DNA of 64,000 nucleotides from Brevibacterium antiquum (GCF_016107655.1 NZ_JABASX010000004.1:326096-390095); one strand, 5' to 3'; shown: positions 15,736-23,867, counted from the first letter of the stretch. A program made the numbers and translations. Notes: generated by a model not told the origin, from the letters alone.

Positions 15736-17108
15736 GAAACCTGCTTTCGATTGGTACGCAAACCTTCTGCGTGATTCGTGAGCAACGGCTGTTGCTGCTG
15801 GATGGATGGTCGGTGAGCATTGGTGTGTGAGTCGGAGTCCAGTACGGATGTCAGACCCCGTGTCGGCAGCTGCTGCGTTGCCTGGTCGGGCACGGGAATG
15901 AGGTCGCAGACTTCGCGGACCGCTCCCTTTCCGCCGGGCCGATCGAGGACCATTCGAGCCGCTGCGAGCACCTTGGGGTGGGCGTCCGCGACTGCGATGG
16001 GCCAGCCGACGACGTCGAAGGCTTCGAGGTCGTTGATGTCGTTTCCGACGTAGGCCACTCGGGTCGCGTCGAGGCCCTGTTCGTCGATCCACGACTGCAG
16101 AACCTTCGATTTATTGTCGACGCCTTGAGTGACATCCACGTGAAGTTTCTCTGCCCTGCGAGTGACAACTGGGTTGCGTTCCTTCGACAGGATCATGACA
16201 GGCAGCCCTGATCTGACGAGGCGTGAGACTCCCATGCCGTCGCCGCGATGGACGCGGACCTGTTCGTTGCCGTCCTCGTCGACGTAGGCGCCGTCGTCGG
16301 TGTGGACTCCGTCGAAGTCGGTGACGAGGGCGTCGACGTCGATGACCTGCGCGGTCTCCTGCGTGGAGGCGATCGCGCGGACGAGTGACAGGTCGGACAT
16401 GTCATCGATTTCGCGGGCGTGCTCGGGCGGGACCTCTTCGATCGTGATGCGGCCGAAGAAGCGGTGCCCATGTTCGATGAGCCCGTCGGTGCGCATGACG
16501 TAGAAGGCGCCGGTCTCGTTGTAGTGCTTGGCCCGGTCCTGGCGTCGAGGCCTGAAACTGGCCTCGTGCCCGACGGCGACCGCCGATTCGCCTTCGTCGA
16601 GGCGCCACAGGAATGAGTGGTCCTCGACGGCGGAGAACACGACGTCGGCGTCCCCGTCACGCACGGCGGCGATCGCGTTGTCGATCGAGGCCGAGTCGAT
16701 GAACGGCGAGGTGCACTGCATGAACACCGTGGTGTCGAATTCCTCGCCGAGGTTGGCCAGCGTGTAGATCAGGGCCGATTCGCTGGTCGCGGTGTCACCG
16801 GCGATGTCAGCGGGACGATGGCACACCTCGGCGCCGGCGCGAATCGCCTCTGCGGCGATGCCCTCATGATCGGTCGAGACGACCACGCGGTCGATGCTCG
16901 GCGTTGAATTGGCTGCGTTGATCGCGCGCGCCAGAAGCGAGACCCCGGCGACCTTCTGCAGGTTCTTCAACGGAATTCCCTTGGAGCCGCCCCGGGCGGG
17001 AATGATGGCCACGGCCCGATGCGGCCGTGCTGCGCTCTCATTGTCAGCGGGCGCTGTGGCCACGCGATCGGTGGGCGCTGGGGGAGTCGGAGTCAGTTGG
17101 TAGTTCAC
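15732..17108 (-). CDS. NeuA CMP-nonulosonate cytidylyltransferase fused to a KdsC-like HAD phosphatase
   Basis: 458 residues with two enzymes in one chain. Residues 31-255 are a CMP-sialate synthetase: AIIPARGGSKGIPLKN (34-49), QCTSPF (131-136) and KHYNETGAFYVM (194-205). Residues 258-405 are a HAD phosphatase of the KdsC/Neu9P type: DFDGVHTD (264-271), SKE (308-310), and GNDINDLE (355-362). The fusion suggests the pathway passes through a phosphorylated nonulosonate that must be dephosphorylated before CMP activation. The start is GTG 17108 with no Shine-Dalgarno; GTG 17063 is an alternative. It overlaps neuB (4 nt). Confidence 0.88.
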   Translation of the reverse strand: MNYQLTPTPPAPTDRVATAPADNESAARPHRAVAIIPARGGSKGIPLKNLQKVAGVSLLARAINAANSTPSIDRVVVSTDHEGIAAEAIRAGAEVCHRPADIAGDTATSESALIYTLANLGEEFDTTVFMQCTSPFIDSASIDNAIAAVRDGDADVVFSAVEDHSFLWRLDEGESAVAVGHEASFRPRRQDRAKHYNETGAFYVMRTDGLIEHGHRFFGRITIEEVPPEHAREIDDMSDLSLVRAIASTQETAQVIDVDALVTDFDGVHTDDGAYVDEDGNEQVRVHRGDGMGVSRLVRSGLPVMILSKERNPVVTRRAEKLHVDVTQGVDNKSKVLQSWIDEQGLDATRVAYVGNDINDLEAFDVVGWPIAVADAHPKVLAAARMVLDRPGGKGAVREVCDLIPVPDQATQQLPTRGLTSVLDSDSHTNAHRPSIQQQQPLLTNHAEGLRTNRKQVS

Positions 17109-17236
17109 AATGATTCGACGCTAACGACGCCATGTGGCCCCCAGGTGAACGATCAATGTCGCCGAGGCGACGCCTTCGTGGCGGGTGTGTGTCGAGGTGC
17201 CATGTGGCAGGGTTTCTCGTCCGAGGCGGTGCTGAG

Positions 17237-17291
17237 ACGTCAACGCCAAGTGACGTCGGAATGGCTGGGAACGGTCAGCGCCAGGTGACGT
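17237..17291. repeat. Imperfect 18-bp direct repeat at the end of the O-mannosyltransferase gene
   Basis: GTCAACGCCAAGTGACGT (17237-17254) and GTCAGCGCCAGGTGACGT (17274-17291) differ at two positions. The right copy spans the last codons and stop of the O-mannosyltransferase gene (minus strand). The left copy would encode a similar end in another frame. Looks like a small duplication. Confidence 0.55.
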
Positions 17292-19236
17292 TCCACATGC
17301 GGTTGTTCCAGGCTTCGAACGGGATGACTTCGCCGGTGTAGACCGGCCAGAAGTAGGCGAAGGCCATGATCGCGGCCACTAGGATGAGCCCCACGGCCAT
17401 CCGACGGCCGAACAGGGACCAGGGGATTCGCGTGCCGCGACCGGCGAACATGAGGCCTCGCGGTGTGGGTGCGGAGTCGAAGAAGCCTGCAGGGTGGCCC
17501 GCCGCAGTCGGGGCGGCAGTCGCAGCGGTGGGGGCTCGGCCCCAGAGGAGCGTGAGGCAGTAGGTGAATGCGAGGACGACGAAGGGCACCATGACGATCG
17601 TGTAGAAGGTGAAGATGGTGCGTTCCTGGTAGGCGAACCAGGGCAGCCAGGTTGCGGCGAGTCCGGCCAGGATGACTCCGGCGCGAACATCTCGGCGGAT
17701 GATCCAAGCGACCAGCGCGACGAGGATGGCGATCGGTGCCAGCCCCCAGATGACCGGATTGCCGACCGAGGTGATCGCCGCAGAGCAGTGCTCAACGGCA
17801 CAGCCCATACTTCCCTGGTCAGGGGATTCGTAGTAGAAGGAGGTCGGCCGCCACTGGACGATCCACCCCCACGGGTTCGACATATAGGGGTGTTCCGAGT
17901 CGAGGCCGACATGGAACGAGTACGCCGTGTAGTGGTAATGGGCCAGTGACGGCAGCCACAGCAGCCAGTCCGGCAGTGCACTCCACCAGCCGCCGTTCTC
18001 GAACGCCCATTGCCGGTCCCAGGCATCATCGGATCGGATCCAGCCGGACCACGTGATGATGTAGGTCAGCAGCGCCACGGGCACGAGTTTGATGAACGCA
18101 GGAATGCTGTCGCGGATGAGCATGCCCAGCCAGGGGTGGACGGTCCCGGCGCGGTGGCGCGAATGCACGTCCCAGGCGACGACGAGGATCCCGAATGCGG
18201 CAACGGCATAGAGCCCCGACCACTTCACTCCCATCGCCAGACCCAGGCTGATGCCTGCGGCGATGAGCCAGGGACGCACGCCGAGGCGGGGTCCGAAATT
18301 GATTAGATCCTTGCTTCGCGATGGGTGACGGTCGCGAGATCGCTCTGCTTCCGGGCCCGATGTCGAGTCTGCCGACGGTGTGGCCGAGCCTGCCGACGGT
18401 GTGCCCGAGCCTGCCGAGGGAGCGACCGACGCTGTGAAACGGGCGAGGCGCTTCGTGACGAACTCTCGGTCGAGAACGATGAAGGCGAAGGCAAGGAGGA
18501 TGAAGGCCATGAGGATGATGTCGAGCAGACTCGTGCGCGAATGCACGAAGTGCTCACCATCGATCGAGAGCAGGCCAGCGGCCACACAGGCGAAGAACGC
18601 GGAGCGGAAGAGCTTCCACGCGATGAAGCCCATGAGGAAGATCGACAGGGTGCCGACGATGGCGACGGAGAACCGCCATCCGAAGGAGTCGTCGGCGCCG
18701 AAGAGGTGGATGCCGGCACCGATGATCCATTTGCCCAGCGGCGGGTGGACGACATATTCGGGAGTGGACTCGATGACGCTCGGGTCGCCGGCGTTGAAGG
18801 AGTCATCGGCATTCTCCGGCCAGGAGCGCTCGTAGCCGAACTTGAAGACTGAGTAGGCGTCCTTGACGTAATAGGTTTCGTCGAAGATCAGACGGCGAGG
18901 GAAGTCGAGATTGAAGAGCCGGAGGACACCGCCGATAGCTGTGATGATCAGCAGGGCCGGCCACATCCAGATCGGTGCGCGAGTCGCCCACATTCCGGCG
19001 CTGAATGTGCGCCTGCGAATGGCAGCGGCATTGGCGCGGATCGATTCGCGCCGGTCAGCACGACGTTCCCGGGCGATGAGCTTGGTGGCAGCCGAAGCCG
19101 TTGCAGACGAGGGGGAGTCGGCTACTGAAGTCGCTGCGGATGAGGGGGAGTCGGTTTGGGAGCGTGTGGGGTCGGTGGACTCATCCGCGGGGTCTGTGGA
19201 CCACCTCGGCGCCTGGGGATCTTCGGGTTGAGTCAT
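17275..19236 (-). CDS. Dolichyl/polyprenyl-phosphate-mannose protein O-mannosyltransferase (PMT family)
   Basis: 653 residues from ATG 19236. The first 85 are hydrophilic with Ser/Ala/Thr-rich sequence. Then come about eleven membrane helices. The first luminal loop carries LIFDETYYVKDAY (116-128), whose DE pair is the catalytic signature of bacterial and eukaryotic PMT enzymes, followed by VVHPPLGKWIIGAG. These enzymes transfer mannose from polyprenyl-phosphate to secreted proteins in actinobacteria. A 21-bp repeat (18365-18427) inserts Pro/Ser/Ala-Gly repeats in a cytoplasmic loop. On the minus strand TAAACT precedes the ATG by 8 nt, so the leader is near zero. Confidence 0.9.
   Translation of the reverse strand: MTQPEDPQAPRWSTDPADESTDPTRSQTDSPSSAATSVADSPSSATASAATKLIARERRADRRESIRANAAAIRRRTFSAGMWATRAPIWMWPALLIITAIGGVLRLFNLDFPRRLIFDETYYVKDAYSVFKFGYERSWPENADDSFNAGDPSVIESTPEYVVHPPLGKWIIGAGIHLFGADDSFGWRFSVAIVGTLSIFLMGFIAWKLFRSAFFACVAAGLLSIDGEHFVHSRTSLLDIILMAFILLAFAFIVLDREFVTKRLARFTASVAPSAGSGTPSAGSATPSADSTSGPEAERSRDRHPSRSKDLINFGPRLGVRPWLIAAGISLGLAMGVKWSGLYAVAAFGILVVAWDVHSRHRAGTVHPWLGMLIRDSIPAFIKLVPVALLTYIITWSGWIRSDDAWDRQWAFENGGWWSALPDWLLWLPSLAHYHYTAYSFHVGLDSEHPYMSNPWGWIVQWRPTSFYYESPDQGSMGCAVEHCSAAITSVGNPVIWGLAPIAILVALVAWIIRRDVRAGVILAGLAATWLPWFAYQERTIFTFYTIVMVPFVVLAFTYCLTLLWGRAPTAATAAPTAAGHPAGFFDSAPTPRGLMFAGRGTRIPWSLFGRRMAVGLILVAAIMAFAYFWPVYTGEVIPFEAWNNRMWNVTWR
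18365..18427. repeat. 21-bp in-frame tandem repeat, three copies
   Basis: Units starting at 18365, 18386 and 18407 (GAGYCTGCCGACGGTGTG core) repeat with a 21-bp period inside the O-mannosyltransferase gene, encoding a TPSAGSA-like heptad in a loop. One of several in-frame minisatellites in the window. Confidence 0.8.
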
Positions 19237-19411
19237 TATCGTCAAGTTTAAGGTCCGAGGAGACGCTTCTTCCCATCTGGTCCTCAGGGTGAGTCGTTCA
19301 TGTGCGGCGGGAGATCGGCGCGAGCGGCGGGTTGGGGGACGTCGGCGTATTGTCCTTCGGACCCTCAGGACGACTAAGGTAGTCCTCAACAGGCGGCAAA
19401 CGAATGAAACG

Positions 19412-20065
19412 GTGAAGAGCGTGTCATACAACCCGAACTATCGCCCGAGCGATCCACCACAGGTCGGATCCCAACAGTTCAACAATGGGTACGGCGCGTC
19501 ACAGCCGCAGCCAGGGTACGGCTCAGGCCAGTACCAGGACCAAGGCCAGTACTCGAACCCGAACCCGTACTCGAACCCGTATCAGCAGACCCAGTCCGGC
19601 CCAGCGGTCTACATCCAGCCGGGCACGTATGGCTACAGCCAGCCGGGCGCGTACGGGTACAGCCAGCCGGCGGGATATAGCCAGCCGGCGGGATACAGCC
19701 AGCCGATGACCTACGGGGCACCGATGATGGTGCGGCCAGCAGTGAACACCCTGTCGGGCTGGGCGATGTGGATGGGCATCATCGGGCTCGGCGGCGGCTT
19801 GGTCTGCAGCATCCTCGCCCTGGTCCCTGTCATCGGCATACTGTTCTCAATCGTGGCGATGTTCCTGTGGATCGCCCCGATCCTCGCCGTCATCTTCGGT
19901 CACGTGTCTCGCGGCCAGATCAAGAGAAGCGGCGAAGACGGCCGAGGCCAGGCCACCGCAGGGCTGGTCATGGGCTACATCGGCATCGGCTTCGCTCTGC
20001 TGATGATCGTCATCTTCATCGGCGTTCTGGGTCTTGGATTCCTCGCTGCCGGGATGAGCTACTGA
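19412..20065 (+). CDS. DUF4190-type membrane protein, paralogue 1
   Basis: 217 residues from GTG 19412 (VKSVSYNPNYRPSD); GTG 19421 is equally possible, and neither has a strong ribosome site. The first 130 residues are Tyr/Gln/Pro/Gly/Ser-rich with tandem GYSQPAGYSQPAGYSQP-like repeats. The rest has two membrane-helix blocks: a first WMGIIGLGGGLVCSILALVPVIGILFSIVAMFLWIAPILAVIFG then GHVSRGQIKRSGEDGRGQATAGLVMGYIG, the DUF4190 pattern. Such proteins are of unknown function, often several per actinobacterial genome. Two paralogues follow in tandem. The low-complexity cytoplasmic tail suggests an interaction or scaffold role, which is inference. Confidence 0.75.
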   Translation: MKSVSYNPNYRPSDPPQVGSQQFNNGYGASQPQPGYGSGQYQDQGQYSNPNPYSNPYQQTQSGPAVYIQPGTYGYSQPGAYGYSQPAGYSQPAGYSQPMTYGAPMMVRPAVNTLSGWAMWMGIIGLGGGLVCSILALVPVIGILFSIVAMFLWIAPILAVIFGHVSRGQIKRSGEDGRGQATAGLVMGYIGIGFALLMIVIFIGVLGLGFLAAGMSY

Positions 20066-20212
20066 GGGATCGTCAGGACCGTCGTCGGGTGAACCAGGTG
20101 CTGGGAAACCGTCTTTGGGAGGCACAGCTCATGAGAATCCATTTTCTGCCCTGACACCGGTGGTGCAGGATTGCAACAGGTTCGGCCCCGTCGGAACTGT
20201 GCGGCTCGATAG

Positions 20213-20232
20213 CGTTGTAGTCAGACGCAAGG
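20213..20232 (+). promoter_or_regulatory. Conserved leader element before paralogue 2
   Basis: A 20-bp element CGTTGTAGTCAGACGCAAGG recurs at 20892-20911 before paralogue 3 with 18 of 20 bases identical. It probably includes the -10 region and, in the third gene, the ribosome site. Here 28 nt separate it from the GTG start, with a small ATCCC/GGGAT hairpin in between. Confidence 0.5.
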
Positions 20233-20260
20233 GGAGCATCCCTTCAGCAGGGATCATCCC

Positions 20261-20833
20261 GTGAGCAGCCACAGCAACAGGAGCGAACCAGATATGCACA
20301 CTCGGCAACTGTCCGCCAGCGGCAGCAAAGAAGCTTCGGGTCATTCGGCAAACGGTGGCTACCCAGGCTATTCCGTCTACTCACAGTCAGCCGCATACGG
20401 GCCCAACCCGGGGTTCGGGCCCAACCCGGGGTTCGGGCCCAACCCGGGGTTCGGGCCCAACCCGGGGTTCGGGCCCAACCCGGGGTTCGGGCCCAACCCG
20501 GGGTTCGGGCCCAACCCGGGGTTCGCGGGCCCCGTCACCTACATCTACCAGCCGATCGCGCCGACCAACACCGTGGCGATCATCGCCATGGTGCTGTCAC
20601 TTGCAGGGGCCATGGCATCATTTGTCCCTGCCGGCATCGCCGGGATCGTCATGGGCCACATCGCTCGCAGACAGATACGTCAGCGGGGCGAACGCGGAGA
20701 CGCGATGGCGCTGACCGCACTCTGGGCAGGCTACCTCGGGACTGGATTCTGGCTGATCTTCTGGGGCCTCTACATCGGGGTCATGGTGCTGGCAATTATG
20801 GCGGGCGTTGCTGCTGAAGAAGCGACCTATTGA
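20261..20833 (+). CDS. DUF4190-type membrane protein, paralogue 2, with GPNPGF repeats
   Basis: 190 residues from GTG 20261 (AGGGA upstream). The N-terminal half is hydrophilic and contains seven perfect GPNPGF hexapeptides (47-88). The C-terminal half matches paralogue 3 closely: [23 protein letters not shown], then [43 protein letters not shown], with two to three helices. The repeat DNA is almost clonal, so copy number probably varies between strains. Function unknown. Confidence 0.75.
   Translation: MSSHSNRSEPDMHTRQLSASGSKEASGHSANGGYPGYSVYSQSAAYGPNPGFGPNPGFGPNPGFGPNPGFGPNPGFGPNPGFGPNPGFAGPVTYIYQPIAPTNTVAIIAMVLSLAGAMASFVPAGIAGIVMGHIARRQIRQRGERGDAMALTALWAGYLGTGFWLIFWGLYIGVMVLAIMAGVAAEEATY
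20399..20524 (+). repeat. 18-bp minisatellite, seven copies (GPNPGF)
   Basis: GGGCCCAACCCGGGGTTC repeats seven times without visible divergence. Each unit encodes GPNPGF in frame. The near identity points to recent expansion by slippage or recombination. Confidence 0.97.
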
Positions 20834-20891
20834 CTGAACTGAGACGCATCTGTAACAACCTCACCTTTTGTCCCAGAGAACGACTCGGTAC

Positions 20892-20911
20892 CGTTGTAGG
20901 CATACGCAAGG
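20892..20911 (+). promoter_or_regulatory. Conserved leader element and ribosome site before paralogue 3
   Basis: CGTTGTAGGCATACGCAAGG, 18/20 identical to 20213-20232. Its end forms AAGGAGA (20908-20914), a strong Shine-Dalgarno 7 nt before ATG 20922, which fixes the start of paralogue 3. Confidence 0.6.
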
Positions 20912-20921
20912 AGATCGCGCC

Positions 20922-21392
20922 ATGAGCAGTCAGAACAACTGGAACAATCCAGACATGTACTACCAGCAGCCGCAGTCAGGCCCCGCAGCGGGCAGCGGTT
21001 ACACCGATGCGAATGCCAACTACGGCGCTGCAAGCTATAACCCCAACGCCGCGTATAACCCCAACGCCCAGTACACCGGTGGGGCACCCGGGGTGGCCTA
21101 CGCCTATCAGCCGCTTCCGCCCACGAACACTCTGGCGATCATTGCCCTCGTCGCCTCGATCTTCGGAGTGATGAGCAGCATCTTCATCGCTGGCATCGCC
21201 GGAATCATCATGGGCCATATCGCCCGCAAGCAGATTCGGCAGTCAGGCGAACGCGGAGACGGTATGGCCGTGGCCGCGCTGTGGGTCGGCTACGTCGGCA
21301 CGGCATTGTGGGTGCTGTTCTGGGTCGGCTACGTCGGAATCATGGTTCTCGTCTTCGGAGTCGCCATGGTCGGTGCGGGGTCGGCCGGTTGA
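20922..21392 (+). CDS. DUF4190-type membrane protein, paralogue 3
   Basis: 156 residues. The N-terminal 70 residues are Asn/Tyr/Gln/Ala-rich (MYYQQPQSGPAAG; YNPNAAYNPNAQY). The membrane part AYAYQPLPPTNTLAIIALVASIFGVMSS and GIAGIIMGHIARKQIRQSGERGDGMAVAALWVGYVGTALWVLFW is clearly homologous to paralogue 2. The stop TGA (21390-21392) overlaps the rsmI ATG (21392), so the two are translationally coupled although unrelated in function. Confidence 0.8.
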   Translation: MSSQNNWNNPDMYYQQPQSGPAAGSGYTDANANYGAASYNPNAAYNPNAQYTGGAPGVAYAYQPLPPTNTLAIIALVASIFGVMSSIFIAGIAGIIMGHIARKQIRQSGERGDGMAVAALWVGYVGTALWVLFWVGYVGIMVLVFGVAMVGAGSAG

Positions 21393-22396
21393 TGTCCGGA
21401 AGCCCGGACGCCGACGCTACCCATGATCACGCCGCCGATGACCTCACTGCCGATGACCACGCTGCCGATGACCACGCTGCCGATGATGCGGAATCCTCCC
21501 CGGTTTGGCAGGACGACGTGGACGAGGTGCAGGATGACATCGTCCCAACGGGTTCTGACCCAGCCTCAGCCGGCGGCAAACTCGTCCTGGTCGGGACTCC
21601 TATCGGCAACCTCGGCGATGCGAGCGGGCGCATGCAACGCGCCATCGCCGGCGCCGATGTCATCGCAGCCGAGGACACTCGCCGTTTTCTGTCCCTGACG
21701 CAGCGTCTGGAACTCACACACACTAAACGAGTCATCAGCGTCTTCGACCACAACGAGCAGTCTCGGGCGCCCGAGCTGGTCGAGCTCATCCGCTCCGGCC
21801 AGACCGTCGTCCTGCTCAGCGACGCGGGTATGCCGGCCGTTTCGGATCCCGGGTACCGCGTCGTCAAGGCATGCGCGGAGGCTGGGCTTCCGATCACCTC
21901 CACACCCGGACCGTCAGCCGTGCTCATGGCGCTGGCAGTATCCGGGCTGCCCAGCGACCGGTTCAGCTTCGAAGGCTTCCTGCCGCGCAAATCGGGGGCA
22001 CGCAAGAACCTCCTCGAGGAGCTGCGCGGTGAGAAGCGGACCATGGTCTTCTTCGAAAGCCCCCATCGTATCGCCGACACGATGGGTGACTTCCTCACGG
22101 TTATCGGGCCAGATCGGCCGATGAGCATCAGCCGCGAACTGACGAAGACCTACGAGGAGACCCTGCGCGGTACCGTGTCCTCGCTGCGCGAACTCGCAGC
22201 CGAGGGACTGCGCGGGGAATTGACCCTCGTACTTGCCGGAGCCACCGCGGTCGAGACGGCACCGGAGGATCACCTTGAGGCCGTCGGAGAACTCGTGGAG
22301 TCCGGAGTGCGCGCGAAGGATGCCGCGGGGCAGGTCGCGAAGCAGTTCGGACTGTCCAAACGTGAGATCTACGAGGCCTGGCTGCACCGGGAGTGA
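21392..22396 (+). CDS. rsmI: RsmI, 16S rRNA (cytidine-1402-2'-O)-methyltransferase
   Basis: 334 residues. RsmI uses SAM to 2'-O-methylate C1402 in the 16S rRNA decoding centre. Motifs of the tetrapyrrole-methylase fold: LVLVGTPIGNLGD (65-77), AEDTRRF, FDHNE, VVLLSDAGMPAVSDPGYR, TSTPGPSAVLMALAVSGLP and FEGFLPRKSG. The usual length is about 280, so there is an extra acidic N-terminus of about 60 residues with HAADD repeats (15-bp units at 21437-21481). The ATG 21392 overlaps the upstream stop. The C-terminal FGLSKREIYEAWL helix is typical. Confidence 0.95.
   Translation: MSGSPDADATHDHAADDLTADDHAADDHAADDAESSPVWQDDVDEVQDDIVPTGSDPASAGGKLVLVGTPIGNLGDASGRMQRAIAGADVIAAEDTRRFLSLTQRLELTHTKRVISVFDHNEQSRAPELVELIRSGQTVVLLSDAGMPAVSDPGYRVVKACAEAGLPITSTPGPSAVLMALAVSGLPSDRFSFEGFLPRKSGARKNLLEELRGEKRTMVFFESPHRIADTMGDFLTVIGPDRPMSISRELTKTYEETLRGTVSSLRELAAEGLRGELTLVLAGATAVETAPEDHLEAVGELVESGVRAKDAAGQVAKQFGLSKREIYEAWLHRE
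21437..21481 (+). repeat. 15-bp in-frame tandem repeat in rsmI, three copies
   Basis: GATGACCACGCTGCC (21452-21466, 21467-21481) and a first copy with two changes (21437-21451) encode repeated DDHAA in the acidic N-terminal extension of RsmI. Confidence 0.85.
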
Positions 22397-22437
22397 GGTG
22401 CTCGCGGATTCTCGCGCCGGAGCACACCTGCCGCTCC

Positions 22438-22491
22438 TCAGGTTGCGGAACAGTACACGGGTTGCAACCTATGTACTGTTCCGCAACCTGA
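22438..22491. repeat. 54-nt palindrome, copy 1
   Basis: Perfect 20-bp arms (22438-22457 and 22472-22491, left arm TCAGGTTGCGGAACAGTACA) enclose a 14-nt loop containing GGTTGCAACC, itself a palindrome. It lies 41 bp after the rsmI stop and could be its terminator. A 52/54-identical copy sits at 23780-23833, so the pair brackets the DUF559-type gene. Confidence 0.95.
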
Positions 22492-22655
22492 TGCGTCATC
22501 CGTGCAGACTCCCGGCGAGGTGCGATTGACTTGAGTTCGAATCCTGGGGACAACCCGTCGACTTAGGCGTATTCAGCCTGGGGACGCCGGCCCCCTGTGC
22601 ACAGGGTGTTGCCTGAGGCTCGCCATCGCAATGGTGCGGAGCACATGATGCGGAC

Positions 22656-23717
22656 ATGTATAACATTGTTTGCTACGACGATCTCGCGGCCGCTGGTGTC
22701 AACACGACCCTGATCAGACGCGCGAAGAATTGCTGCCTGGTGAAGATCTGTCGAGGAGTGTACTCGGTTGTCAGGCAGTGTAGGGATCCGAAGCACTCGG
22801 CGATAGCAGTGTTCGGAACCGACAGAGAGTGGATGCGTTACCACGAGCGGGGCCTGTACAAGGAGAAATCGCATCGTCATCGTTATCTTGACCACCTTGC
22901 TCGTTTGAGAACTCTTCACTATCCGCACTATCGCAACGATGACGTGATCTGGGGAGTCTCGGCAGCCAGGCTACACAAGATCAAACTGTTCGACGTGACC
23001 GACGGCCCGGTGACAGTGAGCCACCCGAAAGCTAATTCAAGCAGTCGCGAGCTGATTCGATCGCGACGGACTCTAGTGGCTGCAGATAGACAGATCGTCG
23101 ACGGTTTGACAGCGACGACAATTGCACGAACGGCGGTGGACCTGGCCCGGATACTGGGGCCAGCCTCCGGATTCGTCGCACTCGAGCAGGTCCTTCGAGA
23201 GCATATGTTCGGCTCCGACGAAGAATCAATCTTCAGCTTCGGATATCCGCGAGATGCAGTGACTCGAGTGCCGGATGCTGTGGATGAACTGTTCGCGCCA
23301 GTAATAGGGCGGTTGGCGACGGGGAAGATCCAGGCGCTAACGCTCACTTCAGCGATCAGTCCCTTTTCCGAAAGCTACGCGGAAAGCCGTGCTTCACTGA
23401 ACCTGCACCAACTGGGCCTGCGAGACTTCAGTCAGCAGGTCGACATCTTCGACGTCCAACGATTGCTGACCCGCTTGGATTTCCTCCACAGGGCGACGAA
23501 GGTGGTGCTCTACGTCGACGGGACCCAGAAGTACGTAGATGCCGGATTCGACCGAATGAACAAGGAAAGTCACCAACATAATCGGCTGTTGGCGATGGGG
23601 TACAAAGTAGTTCGGTTCAAGTTCAATGAGATTCTCAGCCTCGGCACCTTCGCCAACAAGCTATTTGGCCAGGCGCCAGAGCTCCGTGGGTTTTGCTGCA
23701 ACAAGCTCGTAGTCTGA
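22656..23717 (+). CDS. AbiEi-like winged-helix / DUF559-type protein
   Basis: 353 residues. The N-terminus (1-50: YDDLAAAGVNTTLIRRAKNC then CRGVYSVV) resembles the AbiEi-type winged helix that reads as T-L-R-R-L then RGVY. The middle has the variable scaffold typical of these proteins (ATTIARTAVDLARILGPASGFVALEQVL near 150-180). The C-terminus, TKVVLYVDGTQKYVDAGFDR (about 285-304) then NKESHQHNRLLAMGYKVVRFKFNEI, resembles the Vsr/DUF559 nuclease fold, with D and K in the positions usually occupied by the active-site residues. It may be a defence or toxin-antitoxin-related protein; no partner gene is adjacent. The codon use looks less GC-rich than its neighbours, and it is flanked by twin palindromes, suggesting acquisition. 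Confidence 0.6.
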   Translation: MYNIVCYDDLAAAGVNTTLIRRAKNCCLVKICRGVYSVVRQCRDPKHSAIAVFGTDREWMRYHERGLYKEKSHRHRYLDHLARLRTLHYPHYRNDDVIWGVSAARLHKIKLFDVTDGPVTVSHPKANSSSRELIRSRRTLVAADRQIVDGLTATTIARTAVDLARILGPASGFVALEQVLREHMFGSDEESIFSFGYPRDAVTRVPDAVDELFAPVIGRLATGKIQALTLTSAISPFSESYAESRASLNLHQLGLRDFSQQVDIFDVQRLLTRLDFLHRATKVVLYVDGTQKYVDAGFDRMNKESHQHNRLLAMGYKVVRFKFNEILSLGTFANKLFGQAPELRGFCCNKLVV

Positions 23718-23779
23718 ACACCTGCCTGACCAATTGGTTGCCCGCCTGTCTGGGAACCAGAGTAAGCGAGCGGCAGTAG

Positions 23780-23833
23780 TCACGTTGCGGAGCAGTACAC
23801 GGGTTGCAACCTATGTACTGTTCCGCAACCTGA
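23780..23833. repeat. 54-nt palindrome, copy 2
   Basis: Same loop and right arm as copy 1 (22438-22491); the left arm differs at two positions, creating one mismatch and one G-U pair. It is 62 bp past the stop of the DUF559-type gene. No other copy was seen in the window. Confidence 0.95.
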
Positions 23834-23867
23834 GCTGTTTCCGTATCGACGGCTCGCTGCACCCCAA

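Noticed and set aside
20399..20524. Repeat array as a possible CRISPR
   Set aside because: Units are 18 bp with no spacers and are read as codons.
20355..20714. Out-of-frame ORF with GPTRGS repeats
   Set aside because: It is the same 18-bp minisatellite read in another frame; the in-frame DUF4190 homology settles the coding frame.
22525..22560. tRNA fragment: GAGTTCGAATCCTG resembles a T-loop
   Set aside because: No flanking stem, acceptor arm or anticodon could be folded; the match is limited to the TTCGAATC core.
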